Source: JANNVZ01 sp046155615
Lineage (GTDB): Bacteria; Bacteroidota; Bacteroidia; Flavobacteriales_D; Sanyastnellaceae
Direction: 5' to 3'
Length of the DNA stretch: 64,000 nt
Assembly (NCBI GenBank): GCA_046155615.1
Contig: JBJXFP010000010.1
Coordinates: 1-64,000, forward strand
Part shown: positions 17,545-26,479 of the stretch, piece after piece
Layout of the letters: every line of letters begins with the position of its first letter
Numbering within the stretch: the stretch's first letter is position 1
The notes under the pieces: model-generated
Database searches by the model: none
What the model was told of the DNA's origin: nothing
What the model saw: only the letters and a program-made list of their open reading frames with translations
Program-made: the position numbers and the translations under genes

Positions 17545-18098
17545 AAAAACTTTTATCTGTTCTATTTCTCATCATTGCTTCGTTTGCGAACGCACAAGAC
17601 AGAACCTCCAACCCACTTGGCTTTAGTATTGGCGCACAGCTTTATCCCGCAGGTATCATTCCTCATCTGCAATTGTTATTACCCATGAGGGACCACCTCG
17701 CACTCAATTTCAGATTTGGATATAACAGCGCTGACAGAAAGGATTTTAGTCCACACAATGAGCATGAAGAAGGTGGTGGTTTTGGCACCACTATCGGCTT
17801 GAGACGCTATTTCACTTTGCGCAAAGGATTTGCATTTGGCGGGCTGAATAGTGATATCTGGAATCTGACCATCAATTGGAGCGACACCAAAGCCGGAGAA
17901 AAAACCACTGGTAGTACTGATATACTTGTACTACAACCTTGGCTGGAGGCGGGTTATCTGCTACCTATTTCCAATTCGAATTTTGATATAGGCACAAGCC
18001 TTGGTTTTGGCCGCGAAATAAATTTAATTACCATAGGCGATGAAGTTGCTCAAGGCTGGATGGGCAGCCTAAGCCTTTTTATTAAAGTCAGATTTTAG
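17541..18098 (+). CDS. Small outer-membrane beta-barrel protein
   Basis: 185-residue exported protein with a signal peptide ending ASFANAQ. Alternating hydrophobic/polar strands follow (LALNFRFGYNSADRK, TTIGLRRYFTLRKG), and the protein ends in a C-terminal Phe strand (LSLFIKVRF), all typical of small outer-membrane barrels. I recognise no named family. The ATGA overlap with the ATP-grasp gene makes it the last gene of the LysE-DinB-NRDE-ATP-grasp operon. Confidence 0.7.
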   Translation: MKKLLSVLFLIIASFANAQDRTSNPLGFSIGAQLYPAGIIPHLQLLLPMRDHLALNFRFGYNSADRKDFSPHNEHEEGGGFGTTIGLRRYFTLRKGFAFGGLNSDIWNLTINWSDTKAGEKTTGSTDILVLQPWLEAGYLLPISNSNFDIGTSLGFGREINLITIGDEVAQGWMGSLSLFIKVRF

Positions 18099-18330
18099 CG
18101 CTAACTACCGAAACGCTATACCAGTGGCATGCTGTAGTGCATACATGCAGAATAGAAAGGAGACCATCCTATCGAATGGTCTTCACCCAATACAATAACC
18201 AAATTTTTGTATGAACGGTTAGAAGCCTCTGGTGATGCTGCGCATACATTCGCCCACCTGCAAAACTCCTGCTTCATTTCAGAATACACAGGCTATTGAT
18301 ACCAACCATACCATCATTTCACACTACTTC

Positions 18331-20673
18331 ATGCACTATTTGAAAAATTTGATAATCGGCTTGTGCTTATTTTTCTGCTATAGCAGTCTTTCAGCGCAAA
18401 CCGCAGCCATCAAAGGATTTGTAAAAGACAAGGAAACCGGACAGGCAGTCATATTTATGGTGGTGGCACTCGAAGGCACCACCCACGGTACACAAACTGA
18501 CGAAAACGGATACTACTCCCTCACCAAACTTCCGGCTGGCAGCTATACCCTGTTGATTGCCGACCTCAACTTCAAAGAGGTGCGGGAACAAATCACATTA
18601 AAAGATGGTCAGGTGATGTCTAGAAATTACATGCTTGATGCGGCAGACAATCAGACAATTAACGGAGTGGAAATAACCGGTGACCGTGCCAATCAACTTG
18701 ACAACATCAACATCGGATCAGAAACGATACGCACGGCAGACATCAAAAGTGTACCCAGCATTGGTGGCCAGCCGGATCTGGCACAATACCTTACCAATAT
18801 TCCGGGTATCATCACCACGGGCGATCAGGGCGGTCAGCTTTATGTGCGGGGCGGATCGCCAATACAGAACAAAGTACTGCTTGACGGAATGATTGTTTAC
18901 AACGCATTTCACTCCATAGGTCTTTTTTCGGTATTCGACACGGAGTTGATTAGCAGTGCCGATGTCTACACAGGTGGATTCAGTTCGCAATACGGAGGCC
19001 GCATCAGCAGCGTGATGGACATCACCACGCGTGATGGCAACAAGGGCGGAACAACAGGCCGCGTTGGTATCAATCCATTTGCATTGCGCGCCCATGTAGA
19101 AGGCCCTTTGCGCAAGCTGCAACCCAATGGAAGCGGCATTTCCTACATCCTTTCTGCCAAGCGTTCACATCTCGATGTGGTGTCGCCCGGTCTATATCCA
19201 TACGTGAATGAAGGTGAAGGATTGCCATTCACATTTACTGATCTCTACGGAAAATTATCATTTGGCGGGGGCAATGGTTCCAAGTTCAATTTGTTCGGCT
19301 TCTCCTTCAATGATGGCGTGAAAAAATATCAGAACCTCGGAGAACTGAGCTGGACAAACAATGGAGCGGGGGCCAATTTTGTAGTTGTACCCTCTTCATC
19401 ATCAGTACTCATCAGCGGCAACTTTGCATACAGTGCCTACGACATAGCACTGCGCGAGGAAAATCTGCCTGATCGTACCAGCTCCATCAAAGGCTTCAAT
19501 GCGGGCCTTGAGTTCAAATACATCATTGAAAAAGATGTGCTGAAATACGGAGTAGAAATAGTGGGTTTCGATACAGACTACCAAACCTTCACCCTGGCAG
19601 ATGCCACACGCCAGGTAGGTGTAAGCGAAAGCACCACTGAACTCAACAGTTTTGTGGATTACAAATTCAACAGGAATGATTGGATAGTAGAACCAAGTCT
19701 TCGCCTACAGTTTTATGGATCACTGGGCGTATTTTCACCTGAACCACGCATTGGTATCAAGTACAAAGCAAGCGAAGTGCTTCGCCTCAAGGCTGCTGCT
19801 GGAGTTTATACGCAAAACCTGATGGCTACCAACAGCGACCGCGATGTTGTCAATTTGTTCTATGGTTTTCTTGCTGCTCCGCAAAATTTGCCTGCTACGT
19901 ACACTGCTGCCAATGGCGAAGTGCGTGAAGTGAACAACAGCCTTCAACGTGCCAACCACTACATAGTAGGCGCGGAGTATGACCTAACAGAGCGATGGAA
20001 CATCAACATAGAAAGTTATTTCAAAGACTTTCGCCAACTCACCAATCCCAACCGCAACAAGGTGTACAGTGATGACGCATCCAACTTTGACAAACCCGAT
20101 GTGCTTAAGAAAGATTATCTGATAGAAACAGGCTGGGCTGCGGGTGCAGACCTGGCAGTGAAGTACGAAGACAAAAGATTTTACCTGTGGCTTGTGTATT
20201 CACTCACCAAAGTGAACCGATGGGACGGATTCAAATACTACTCACCGGTATTTGACCGCAGGCACAATGCCAACGTAGTGGCCACTTACAAGTTTGGCAA
20301 GAAGAAAGTGAAGGAATATGAATTCAGTGTGCGCTGGAATTTGGGAAGTGGTCTGCCCTTCACTCAAACACAAGGTTTTTACCAGCCACAAGGCGTGTCA
20401 GGCGGTGTGGCATTGGACTACATCACAGACAATCCATCACAATTGGGCATTCAGTTCGCACCGCTCAATGGTGGCAGGCTGCCCTACTACCATCGCTTAG
20501 ATATGAATTTGCGCAGATCATTGGAGCTGAAAGGAAAGTTGAAAATGGAATTGAATGCCGGAATCACCAATGTGTACAACCGCGCCAATGTCTTCTACAT
20601 TGATCGTATCACCGCCCAGCGCGTAGATCAGTTGCCAATCATACCCACCATTGGAGTAGATCTCAGTTTTTAG
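18331..20673 (+). CDS. TonB-dependent receptor with CarboxypepD-like N-terminal domain
   Basis: Outer-membrane active transporter, 780 residues. A signal peptide ending SLSAQ is followed by a carboxypeptidase-regulatory-like domain (AIKGFVKDKETGQAV...), a plug domain with LYVRGGSPIQNKVLLDGM, and a 22-strand-type barrel ending in the aromatic strand PTIGVDLSF. No SusD partner is adjacent, so this is a stand-alone receptor, perhaps for a metal chelate or cofactor. The ATG at 18331 is selected because it opens the signal peptide; the open frame starts at 18232. It ends in an intrinsic terminator. Confidence 0.9.
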   Translation: MHYLKNLIIGLCLFFCYSSLSAQTAAIKGFVKDKETGQAVIFMVVALEGTTHGTQTDENGYYSLTKLPAGSYTLLIADLNFKEVREQITLKDGQVMSRNYMLDAADNQTINGVEITGDRANQLDNINIGSETIRTADIKSVPSIGGQPDLAQYLTNIPGIITTGDQGGQLYVRGGSPIQNKVLLDGMIVYNAFHSIGLFSVFDTELISSADVYTGGFSSQYGGRISSVMDITTRDGNKGGTTGRVGINPFALRAHVEGPLRKLQPNGSGISYILSAKRSHLDVVSPGLYPYVNEGEGLPFTFTDLYGKLSFGGGNGSKFNLFGFSFNDGVKKYQNLGELSWTNNGAGANFVVVPSSSSVLISGNFAYSAYDIALREENLPDRTSSIKGFNAGLEFKYIIEKDVLKYGVEIVGFDTDYQTFTLADATRQVGVSESTTELNSFVDYKFNRNDWIVEPSLRLQFYGSLGVFSPEPRIGIKYKASEVLRLKAAAGVYTQNLMATNSDRDVVNLFYGFLAAPQNLPATYTAANGEVREVNNSLQRANHYIVGAEYDLTERWNINIESYFKDFRQLTNPNRNKVYSDDASNFDKPDVLKKDYLIETGWAAGADLAVKYEDKRFYLWLVYSLTKVNRWDGFKYYSPVFDRRHNANVVATYKFGKKKVKEYEFSVRWNLGSGLPFTQTQGFYQPQGVSGGVALDYITDNPSQLGIQFAPLNGGRLPYYHRLDMNLRRSLELKGKLKMELNAGITNVYNRANVFYIDRITAQRVDQLPIIPTIGVDLSF

Positions 20674-20703
20674 CAGGAACAAAGTCTGTCATTTGAAAAA
20701 TGT

Positions 20704-20739
20704 ATTACCCGGTCATCACAGGCCGGGTATTTTTTTTTT
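20704..20739 (+). terminator. Intrinsic terminator after the TonB receptor gene
   Basis: A 7-bp G+C-rich stem (20706-20712 with 20723-20729) with a 10-nt loop is followed at once by a run of ten T (20730-20739). Confidence 0.9.
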
Positions 20740-20818
20740 GAAATGAATGAAACCTTGGCAAGGTGCACACGGTTAAAGGTCTTCTGTTATTTTTTACCTA
20801 ACCTAAACAAATAAACAA

Positions 20819-21013
20819 ATGCACCTGACAAACAACACTGTGGCCGCGCATTCGCACATGGCCGACCTGATGAACAACCTAACAGCACTGCAAGTCAAAA
20901 TGCAAAAAGTGAAAGGCATGTTCCCAAACTACCACCAGCACCTGCTCTACACCTACAATCAACTCTTGCTGAAGGCACGCACCAATAACATGATGCCCCC
21001 CTGGCTTGGCTGA
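20819..21013 (+). CDS. Small stand-alone protein of unknown function
   Basis: 64-residue protein with no family I recognise. It is rich in Met, His, Asn and Leu, probably mostly helical (DLMNNLTALQVKMQKVKG), with no signal peptide or membrane helix, and ends MMPPWLG. It has an A-rich leader (AACAAATAAACAA just before the ATG), typical of well-translated Bacteroidota genes. It is isolated between two intrinsic terminators, so it is its own transcription unit, which argues that it is real. No function is suggested by neighbours. Confidence 0.6.
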   Translation: MHLTNNTVAAHSHMADLMNNLTALQVKMQKVKGMFPNYHQHLLYTYNQLLLKARTNNMMPPWLG

Positions 21014-21067
21014 TTCGATATGAAAAAGTAAACTTTAAAGCTGAAATACAACTATGAACAAAAGAGG

Positions 21068-21093
21068 CCTGTGCGAGAGCACAGGTTTTTTTT
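21068..21093 (+). terminator. Intrinsic terminator of the small gene
   Basis: A perfect 7-bp stem (21068-21074 with 21079-21085), GAGA tetraloop and eight T (21086-21093). It overlaps the stop codon of the convergent fdhD gene and could also stop that transcript. Confidence 0.9.
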
Positions 21094-21865
21094 ATGCATA
21101 CTGTGTCACTCGCTGCTCTCGGCAAAAACCAAGTAGCGTGATGCCCAGCTCTTTGGCAAAATCAACCGCTAAGGACGAAGGTGCTGAAACAGCTGCCACC
21201 AGCGGAATACCCGCTGCAAAAGCCTTGGCAATTATCTCATAAGACACTCGGCCACTTACGAGCAGATAGCGGGCTGACTTCAAATCCGAATGAAGCAGAA
21301 GATGTCCTACCACTTTGTCCACGGCATTGTGTCGGCCTACGTCTTCTTTCACCGCAAGCAATTGCTCGTTGGCATCGAAGGCAGCCGCTGCATGGCAACC
21401 TCCCGATGCATCGAATGCGAGCTGAAATAAACGCATTTGTGAAAACATGCCTTTAATACCTGCTACAGTAAATGCTATTTGTGTATTCAAGTTTCCTTCT
21501 GCAAATTGCAATTCTGTTTTGCCACAAATACCACAAGCGGCAACTGAAAGCAAACTGCGCTTACTGATGGCTGATGCTTCCACAGCATCCAACTGCACGT
21601 TTATATGACTGATTTGCTGTAGCCCATTGTATTGCAATATGGAATAATTGAATGAATGATGCTGATGGCGAAGAATGCCTTCGGTGTGCAGCAAGCCACG
21701 GGTCAGTTCTTTCTCATCACCGGGAGTTTGCATGGTTACGGTAAGTGGTTCACCATTGATGCTTATGCTCAGCGGGGCCTCAGCTATCAACGCATCTTGC
21801 ACCAATTCATGGCCTGCATTACCCATGCGCTTTGCTTCATATTTCATGGTGGAAAGCGGGTTCAT
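21092..21865 (-). CDS. fdhD: FdhD sulfurtransferase for formate dehydrogenase / Mo-bisPGD cofactor
   Basis: 257-residue cytoplasmic protein that delivers sulfur from a cysteine desulfurase to the bis-MGD cofactor of formate dehydrogenases and relatives. Visible marks are the catalytic Cys pair in ACGICGK (Cys 111 and Cys 114), EAPLSISINGEPL near the start, and DVGRHNAVDKV in the C-terminal half. The length fits the family. No formate dehydrogenase subunit lies in the window, so its client is elsewhere. The next minus-strand gene upstream, dapA, is unrelated. Confidence 0.93.
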   Translation of the reverse strand: MNPLSTMKYEAKRMGNAGHELVQDALIAEAPLSISINGEPLTVTMQTPGDEKELTRGLLHTEGILRHQHHSFNYSILQYNGLQQISHINVQLDAVEASAISKRSLLSVAACGICGKTELQFAEGNLNTQIAFTVAGIKGMFSQMRLFQLAFDASGGCHAAAAFDANEQLLAVKEDVGRHNAVDKVVGHLLLHSDLKSARYLLVSGRVSYEIIAKAFAAGIPLVAAVSAPSSLAVDFAKELGITLLGFCREQRVTQYA

Positions 21866-21916
21866 AACAGCAAGTTAGATGTTGGTGCTAAAGGCAGTAA
21901 AATGAGAAGGAAAAAA

Positions 21917-22804
21917 CTATTTGATGAAATCTTCATCAATCATGAGTCTGCGCATACGCTCACTTACATGCTGCGACACAGGCACCAGTGGAAGGCGCAG
22001 GTAGTTTTCACAAATGTCCAAATGTGATAGCACCTCCTTTACACCGGCTGGATTGCCTTCTACAAACAGCAGTTGAATTATTTCCAGCAGGCGATAGTGG
22101 AGTTTGCGAGCCTCATCCATCTCATTGCCCATAGCTAAATGTACCATGTCAGAAAACTCGTGCGGAAAAGCATTACCTACCACGCTGATAACTCCGTCAG
22201 CCCCGGCAGCCAACAAAGGCAGCGTTATGGAATCATCGCCACTTATTACCATGAAGTCTTTCGGCTTGTCTTTGATGATGGTCATTATCTGTTCCATGTT
22301 TCCGCTTGCTTCTTTTATGCCTATCACATTGCGGCAATCGAATGCAATGCGCATAACAGTATCAGGCAAGATATTGCTGCCGGTGCGGCCCGGCACATTG
22401 TAAAGTATGATGGGTAGTTTGCTGTGTTCACTTAGGGATTTGTAATGTTCGAAAAGACCATTTTGCGTAGGCTTGGTGTAGTATGGTGAAACTGAAAGAA
22501 TGGCGGTCAGTCCGCTTGTATCCATCCTTTCTAATTGCAATGAAAGTTCGTAGGTATTGTTGCCACCAACACCAAGTACCACAGGTTTGCGACCACCACA
22601 AGTACCCAGCACTGTTTCCAGCACAAGCTTTTTATCTTCTTTATCCAGTGTTGAGGTTTCACCTGTGGTGCCCATCACTACCAGGTAGTCAGCGCCATTG
22701 TCAAGCAGATGCTCAGTGAGTTTTTTCAATGCCGGCACATCTACAGTATAGTCCTTCTTGAAAGGAGTTATCATGGCCACTCCAAGGCCCTTTAGTTGAT
22801 TCAT
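21917..22804 (-). CDS. dapA: 4-hydroxy-tetrahydrodipicolinate synthase
   Basis: First committed enzyme of the diaminopimelate/lysine pathway, condensing pyruvate with aspartate semialdehyde. 295 residues, a TIM barrel. The Schiff-base Lys 164 is in GIKEASG, the catalytic Tyr 135 in YNVPGRTG, and the substrate motif GTTGE follows LVVM near residue 45. Its start overlaps the stop of the upstream DUF6913-like gene by 4 nt (ATGA). It fits with the Mpl-type ligase in suggesting meso-DAP peptidoglycan. Confidence 0.95.
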   Translation of the reverse strand: MNQLKGLGVAMITPFKKDYTVDVPALKKLTEHLLDNGADYLVVMGTTGETSTLDKEDKKLVLETVLGTCGGRKPVVLGVGGNNTYELSLQLERMDTSGLTAILSVSPYYTKPTQNGLFEHYKSLSEHSKLPIILYNVPGRTGSNILPDTVMRIAFDCRNVIGIKEASGNMEQIMTIIKDKPKDFMVISGDDSITLPLLAAGADGVISVVGNAFPHEFSDMVHLAMGNEMDEARKLHYRLLEIIQLLFVEGNPAGVKEVLSHLDICENYLRLPLVPVSQHVSERMRRLMIDEDFIK

Positions 22805-23355
22805 TTTATTCTTGAGTTGCTTAGGTAGAGGTCGAGTTGTTCTATGAATTTGTCCATGCCGAATTGGTCGCCCATGTCAATGATGAAGTCGCAATAACGC
22901 TCGGTCTTCGTACCACGCAGTCCCACTTTCATTTTAGCCAAGCTCTCCTTCATGATGAAGTTGAGGGGCACCACATTGCCTCCACTAAAGTCGATGAGAA
23001 TGTCGAAAGGCTGTTGCAAAAAATTACTGACGTTGTTCACCGGGCGCATGTGCCAGTTTAAATCGCTTCGGGTGAAGTATTCAGCATGCACCAACTGCCG
23101 CTGGTAGTCAGGCAGTTTTTTTTCTTTGCTATTTACAAAAGCCAGAGTGTGTACCGCTTTGATGTCGTACTTGGCCTTCAGGTGCTGGCCATACTCATGC
23201 AGTTGGTCGTAAGTTTCTCGATCCACATCAGTATATACAATGCCTACTGCTTTAGCCGATCTGAAGTTGGCCCCTCCACGCAACCGCACAGGTTCCATTT
23301 CCTTGCGCAAAATGCGCCCGCCAAATGCTCTCTTTATGAATTGCAGAAACTTCAT
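22801..23355 (-). CDS. DUF6913-like conserved protein coupled to dapA
   Basis: 184-residue cytoplasmic protein with no enzyme motif I can name. The basic N-terminus (FIKRAFGGRILRKEM) precedes an alpha/beta domain with the segment FDILIDFSGG and a later YCDFIIDMGDQ. Proteins of this kind occur widely in Bacteroidota immediately upstream of dapA; I recall them as DUF6913. The ATGA overlap with dapA implies translational coupling, hinting at a link to lysine/DAP or cell-wall metabolism, but no role is shown. Confidence 0.65.
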   Translation of the reverse strand: MKFLQFIKRAFGGRILRKEMEPVRLRGGANFRSAKAVGIVYTDVDRETYDQLHEYGQHLKAKYDIKAVHTLAFVNSKEKKLPDYQRQLVHAEYFTRSDLNWHMRPVNNVSNFLQQPFDILIDFSGGNVVPLNFIMKESLAKMKVGLRGTKTERYCDFIIDMGDQFGMDKFIEQLDLYLSNSRIK

Positions 23356-23537
23356 TCCTTATTTTGAGGTGTGCGAAAATAAATTGTATGCGGAAACGGA
23401 TACGTGACGGATGTGATCATCTTCAGTTTACCATTGTTGCGCATGACAAAAAGAAATTGATTACCTCATTCGGGGTATTTACCAGCTTTGGGCGAATACC
23501 TTTCTTGCGCAACCATCACCTGCACAACAAGCATAAC

Positions 23538-23783
23538 ATGACAGCCACCCAACAAACCAAAACACTGAACAACCTGCAACCCGGAGAAGGTGGCATCGTG
23601 GCCAGCGTAGAGGAAAATGTGTTGCTTGCCAAGTTGACCGAGATGGGCATTTACCGTGGTCAACAATTGCATGTGTTGTATCGCGCACCATTAGGTGATC
23701 CAATCGCAGTGCAGGTGGGCCACTATGTACTGTCATTGCGAATGAACGAAGCTTCGCTCATCACCATGGAGCACATAAGCTGA
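23538..23783 (+). CDS. feoA: FeoA ferrous-iron transport protein
   Basis: 81-residue SH3-like cytoplasmic protein that modulates FeoB. Family features are LNNLQPGEGGIV at the start, LAKLTEMGIYRGQ in the middle and PIAVQVGHYVLSLRMNEASLI near the end. I start at the ATG at 23538; the open frame further upstream to 23364 is unlike FeoA. feoB begins 22 nt after the stop. Confidence 0.9.
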   Translation: MTATQQTKTLNNLQPGEGGIVASVEENVLLAKLTEMGIYRGQQLHVLYRAPLGDPIAVQVGHYVLSLRMNEASLITMEHIS

Positions 23784-23805
23784 ATGGCTATTACCCTGCA
23801 ACGAA

Positions 23806-25776
23806 ATGCATCTGAAACAAATAGCATTACTGGGCAATCCGAATACGGGCAAGAGTTCGGTATTTAACCATTTGACAGGCTTGCGACAACAGGTAGGAAA
23901 TTTTCCGGGAGTGACCGTAGACAAACGCACCGGAACATTGTCATTGGGCACAGGTAGGAGCATCAGTGTGATCGATCTGCCTGGCACTTACAGCATTTTT
24001 CCCCGAACCACTGATGAAGGAGTAGTACTAAAAACACTCATGCATGCCGACTTATCGCTGCGCCCTGATGCCGCAGTGGTAGTGGCTGATATGAGTAACC
24101 TGAAAAGAAACCTGCTTCTCTTTTCCCAGGTGTACGATATGCAATTGCCGGTGGTGCTGCTGTTGAGTATGCCTGACATAGCGGAGAAAAAACAACTGCA
24201 TTTCGATCTTGAAATTTTCGAACTATCTTTTCCCGGAGTACCTGTGATAAAGGTGAATGGTAGAACCGGTGAAGGCATTGAAGAGCTAAAACAAACGCTG
24301 CGGGAATTAGGGTCTAACAACAAATACATTGCTTTCGGATCTACAGCGATCCAATCTATGAGTGCCGATCCGCGCTCACAGGCGAAAGATGCAATTGAAC
24401 GCTTTCGCAAAATAAGAAATCTGGTGGCCGCCATGGAGCACCCTGCTGTGAACAAGGCGGACAGCTTCACCAGTAAGCTAGACAAAGTGTTGGTGCACCG
24501 CATATGGGGCTATCTCATTTTTATGGCTTTGCTGTTGCTTATTTTTCAGGTCATCTTCTCTATGGCTCAAATTCCAATGGATCTGATTGATGGAGCATTT
24601 CTACAATTGAGTCAATGGGCCAAGGAACACATGGCTCAAGGAGTTTTCACCGAACTGCTTGCAGAAGGCATCATACCCGGCCTTGGTGGTATTGTTGTTT
24701 TCGTTCCTCAAATTGCATTACTTTTTTTCTTCATAGCAGTGCTTGAAGAAACCGGCTATATGGCGCGTGTTGTTTTCATTATGGACAAATTGGTGAGGCC
24801 ATTTGGCCTAAGCGGCAAGAGCGTAGTACCACTGCTGAGCAGCGTGGCGTGTGCCATTCCGGGCATTATGAGTGCCCGCACCATCGGAAGTTGGAAAGAG
24901 AGGATGATAACCATCATGGTAGCTCCGCTTATGAGTTGCAGCGCCCGCATACCTGTGTTCACTCTACTCATTGGTCTGGTAATTCCTGAGGAAAAGCTCT
25001 GGAATTTCATAGACCTTCAAGGCCTTGTACTCTTTATGCTCTATGCACTCGGCCTGATGAGTGCGTTGCTTGTTGCAGCGTTTTTGCGCTTCATTCTGCG
25101 CAGCAAAGACATAAGTTTTCTCTTGCTTGAGATGCCCTCATACAAGCTGCCAAGGCTCGGTCATGTGGGCATTACAGTTTGGGAAAAAGTGCGTGTATTT
25201 GTATTTGATGCAGGCAAGGTGATACTCGCCATCAGCATCATACTGTGGGCACTGGCAAGCTACGGGCCGAGCCAACGCATAGCAAATGCCACTTCACAAA
25301 TTGCAATACCGGCATCAGCAGATTCTACCGCTATGGAATTGTATGACAAGCAGGTGAAGGCCGCCCAACTTGAAAATTCTTATATCGGTATAGCAGGCAA
25401 GTCCATTGAGCCAGCTATAGCACCGCTGGGTTTCGATTGGAAGATGGGCATTGCTCTCATCACCTCATTCGCAGCCCGCGAAGTGTTTGTGGGTAGCATG
25501 GCTACCATCTATAGTGTGAATGAAGATTTTGAGAACGACCATTCGTTGCAGGATCGATTGCGCGAAGAAAAATACCTGAGCAACAGCAAGCCTGTGTACA
25601 CAATTGCCAGTGGTATGTCACTGATGATTTTCTATGTGTATGCCATGCAGTGCATGGCCACCCTCGCTGTAGTGAAACGTGAGACAAAATCGTGGAAGTG
25701 GCCGCTCATACAATTGCTGTACATGGGTGTACTGGCCTATATTGCAGCATTCATCACCTTTCAAATACTCAGTTGA
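23806..25776 (+). CDS. feoB: FeoB ferrous-iron transporter
   Basis: 656-residue inner-membrane Fe(II) importer. The N-terminal GTPase has G1 GNPNTGKSS (residues 10-18) and G3 DLPGTYS. Instead of a clear NKxD box, the G4 region reads LLSMPDIAEKK. A helical linker leads to the two Gate domains (VPLLSSVACAIPG and ITSFAAREVFVGS). The missing canonical G4 Asn-Lys is a feature of some FeoB and could alter nucleotide preference. Length is normal for Bacteroidota. It overlaps the Cys-rich gene by 1 nt (TGATG). Confidence 0.93.
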   Translation: MHLKQIALLGNPNTGKSSVFNHLTGLRQQVGNFPGVTVDKRTGTLSLGTGRSISVIDLPGTYSIFPRTTDEGVVLKTLMHADLSLRPDAAVVVADMSNLKRNLLLFSQVYDMQLPVVLLLSMPDIAEKKQLHFDLEIFELSFPGVPVIKVNGRTGEGIEELKQTLRELGSNNKYIAFGSTAIQSMSADPRSQAKDAIERFRKIRNLVAAMEHPAVNKADSFTSKLDKVLVHRIWGYLIFMALLLLIFQVIFSMAQIPMDLIDGAFLQLSQWAKEHMAQGVFTELLAEGIIPGLGGIVVFVPQIALLFFFIAVLEETGYMARVVFIMDKLVRPFGLSGKSVVPLLSSVACAIPGIMSARTIGSWKERMITIMVAPLMSCSARIPVFTLLIGLVIPEEKLWNFIDLQGLVLFMLYALGLMSALLVAAFLRFILRSKDISFLLLEMPSYKLPRLGHVGITVWEKVRVFVFDAGKVILAISIILWALASYGPSQRIANATSQIAIPASADSTAMELYDKQVKAAQLENSYIGIAGKSIEPAIAPLGFDWKMGIALITSFAAREVFVGSMATIYSVNEDFENDHSLQDRLREEKYLSNSKPVYTIASGMSLMIFYVYAMQCMATLAVVKRETKSWKWPLIQLLYMGVLAYIAAFITFQILS

Positions 25777-25913
25777 TGCAACAAATTTTGGTAATTCTTT
25801 CGCTGGTCTTAGCAGTAGCATACATAGCCCGGATTCTGTACACCCAGTTCTTCAGCAAGTCTGATAATTGTGCTGGTTGCGCGGTTATGAAATTGAAAGA
25901 AGAAAAGCGCTGA
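25776..25913 (+). CDS. FeoB-associated Cys-rich membrane protein
   Basis: 45-residue protein with one N-terminal membrane helix (ILVILSLVLAVAYIARILY) and a short cytoplasmic tail carrying a C-x2-C motif in SDNCAGCAVMKLK. This matches the small FeoB-associated Cys-rich family found directly after feoB in Bacteroidota and Firmicutes. Its ATG overlaps the feoB stop codon. It may replace FeoC in the transport complex; that is inference. Confidence 0.85.
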   Translation: MQQILVILSLVLAVAYIARILYTQFFSKSDNCAGCAVMKLKEEKR

Positions 25914-25937
25914 GCGTTTTTCGACTCACGTTTCAGT

Positions 25938-26423
25938 TCAGTGTAGAATGGTTTCGCTTGTGTGTTCACTGTTCAGCAAAAAAGTCTGCGACCTTCCGCC
26001 AACGTTAATCTTCACAATGTTTCTTTGATCAGGAAAATGCTCAAGCAGCAGTGTGTTTTCCACCATCAGCACATCGAAGTCTGTGTTTTGCATCATCTCC
26101 AGATAGCAAATGGTCATGTCTGCCTCGTTCTCTTTACCTATGTAACTCAGCATTTGTGGCTGATCATTAAATCGGATTTCCAAGTGGTTGTTGATGTATG
26201 TCTCCACAAGCATTCCGGCATTTACAACTTCTTCCTCGCTGCCCAGATGGAGAGAATCACCACCCAATGCCATTTCCAGATCATCAGTGAAAATTTTCAA
26301 AGTAATCTGATATGATTGTGTGACGGTGCTGTGCTCTATCAAGGTATCACTCACATAAAACTTATGCGAATGAAACGAGCAACAAAACACCGCTGCAATA
26401 CTGAGTAAAATGAAAACCTTCAT
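25938..26423 (-). CDS. DUF6702-like exported protein
   Basis: 161-residue protein with an N-terminal signal segment (VFILLSIAAVFCCSF) and the opening motif HSHKFYVSDTLIEH, then IFTDDLE, which I recall as typical of the Bacteroidota DUF6702 family. The rest is beta-rich. I start at the ATG at 26423 beside the signal segment. It is divergent from nrnA with only 56 bp between starts. Function unknown. Confidence 0.65.
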   Translation of the reverse strand: MKVFILLSIAAVFCCSFHSHKFYVSDTLIEHSTVTQSYQITLKIFTDDLEMALGGDSLHLGSEEEVVNAGMLVETYINNHLEIRFNDQPQMLSYIGKENEADMTICYLEMMQNTDFDVLMVENTLLLEHFPDQRNIVKINVGGRSQTFLLNSEHTSETILH

Positions 26424-26461
26424 AGATTTAAAGATGAGCGATGAATATAAAAGCACATTGC

Positions 26462-26469
26462 CAAAGCTA
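26462..26469 (-). promoter_or_regulatory. Candidate -7 element for the DUF6702-like gene
   Basis: On the minus strand the octamer reads TAGCTTTG, an exact TAnnTTTG, 38 bp upstream of the start codon. No well-placed -33 TTG is seen, and the element lies in the short divergent gap shared with nrnA. Confidence 0.35.
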
Positions 26470-26479
26470 CCTTCGCGGC

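Noticed and set aside
18161..18182. 7-bp hairpin after the small outer-membrane-protein gene
   Set aside because: No T-run follows and the loop is long, so it is not a convincing terminator.
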